Source: Comamonadaceae bacterium (lineage in GTDB: Bacteria > Pseudomonadota > Gammaproteobacteria > Burkholderiales > Burkholderiaceae_C). From it: a DNA stretch of 15,707 nt. The stretch is taken from positions 1-15,707 of the forward strand of contig CANLWQ010000013.1 of NCBI GenBank assembly GCA_947494405.1. Reading direction: 5' to 3'. Positions 14,916-15,707 of this stretch are shown piece by piece. The translations under genes and the position numbers were made by a program. The notes under the pieces are model-generated. The model worked only from the letters and a program-made list of their open reading frames with translations. It ran no database searches and was not told the DNA's origin. Each line of letters starts with the position of its first letter. The stretch's first letter is position 1.

Positions 14916-14916
<1 letters not shown>
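14263..14916 (-). CDS. psd: Phosphatidylserine decarboxylase proenzyme, short type
   Basis: A 217-residue pyruvoyl-dependent decarboxylase producing phosphatidylethanolamine. An N-terminal hydrophobic stretch (about 13-51) anchors it to the membrane. SPADGR (67-72) and NVHSNR (99-104) hold the Asp and His linked to self-processing, and the cleavage site lies in [12 protein letters not shown] with Ser187, the residue that becomes the pyruvoyl group. The RFGS form instead of LGST, together with the small size, is typical of the short Psd subfamily. The ATG shares its A with the ilvC stop (TGATG), which indicates coupled translation. The product acts directly after PssA, encoded next. Confidence 0.96.

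Positions 14917-15707
<791 letters not shown>

Overview
The window looks like a chromosomal segment of a betaproteobacterium in the order Burkholderiales, most likely a Comamonadaceae-type organism of moderate GC. This is inferred from the ilvC-psd-pssA-leuA gene order, the adjacent aat and bpt genes, the short psd type and protein resemblance. I see no insertion sequence, phage gene, CRISPR array, tRNA or rRNA, and no gene-free stretch longer than about 210 bases.

Left block (1-6054, all minus strand). A tightly packed run reads, in transcription order: class I methyltransferase, 3-hydroxyisobutyrate-dehydrogenase-like enzyme, class III aminotransferase resembling glutamate-1-semialdehyde aminomutase, small secreted NTF2/SnoaL-like protein, glyoxalase I-like VOC protein, 2-keto-4-pentenoate-hydratase-like enzyme and uvrC (cut by the window edge). 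Gene junctions are 4- or 7-base overlaps or gaps of 1-44 bases, so this is probably one operon. It joins what looks like an unassigned small-molecule pathway to a DNA-repair gene.

Middle block (6055-9812). On the plus strand are a HIT-domain protein whose catalytic histidine is replaced by asparagine, a secreted protein and a lipoprotein, the last two of unknown function. They face a convergent crotonase-fold gene of the ECHDC3 type, which lacks both classical catalytic glutamates. Divergent from it are aat and bpt, the two leucyl-transferases of the bacterial N-degron pathway.

Right block (9836-15707). An IclR-family regulator (plus) meets a D-Ala-D-Ala endopeptidase (pbpG, minus) tail to tail with a 19-base coding overlap. 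Then, on the minus strand and in transcription order, come ilvC (cut by the edge), psd, pssA and leuA. The pssA-leuA gap holds the best regulatory find of the window: a 17-residue leader peptide with five consecutive leucine codons, followed by an intrinsic terminator and a sequence able to form a competing antiterminator. This is a complete leucine-responsive transcription attenuator. It would let leuA be controlled by leucyl-tRNA supply separately from the upstream isoleucine/valine and phospholipid genes.
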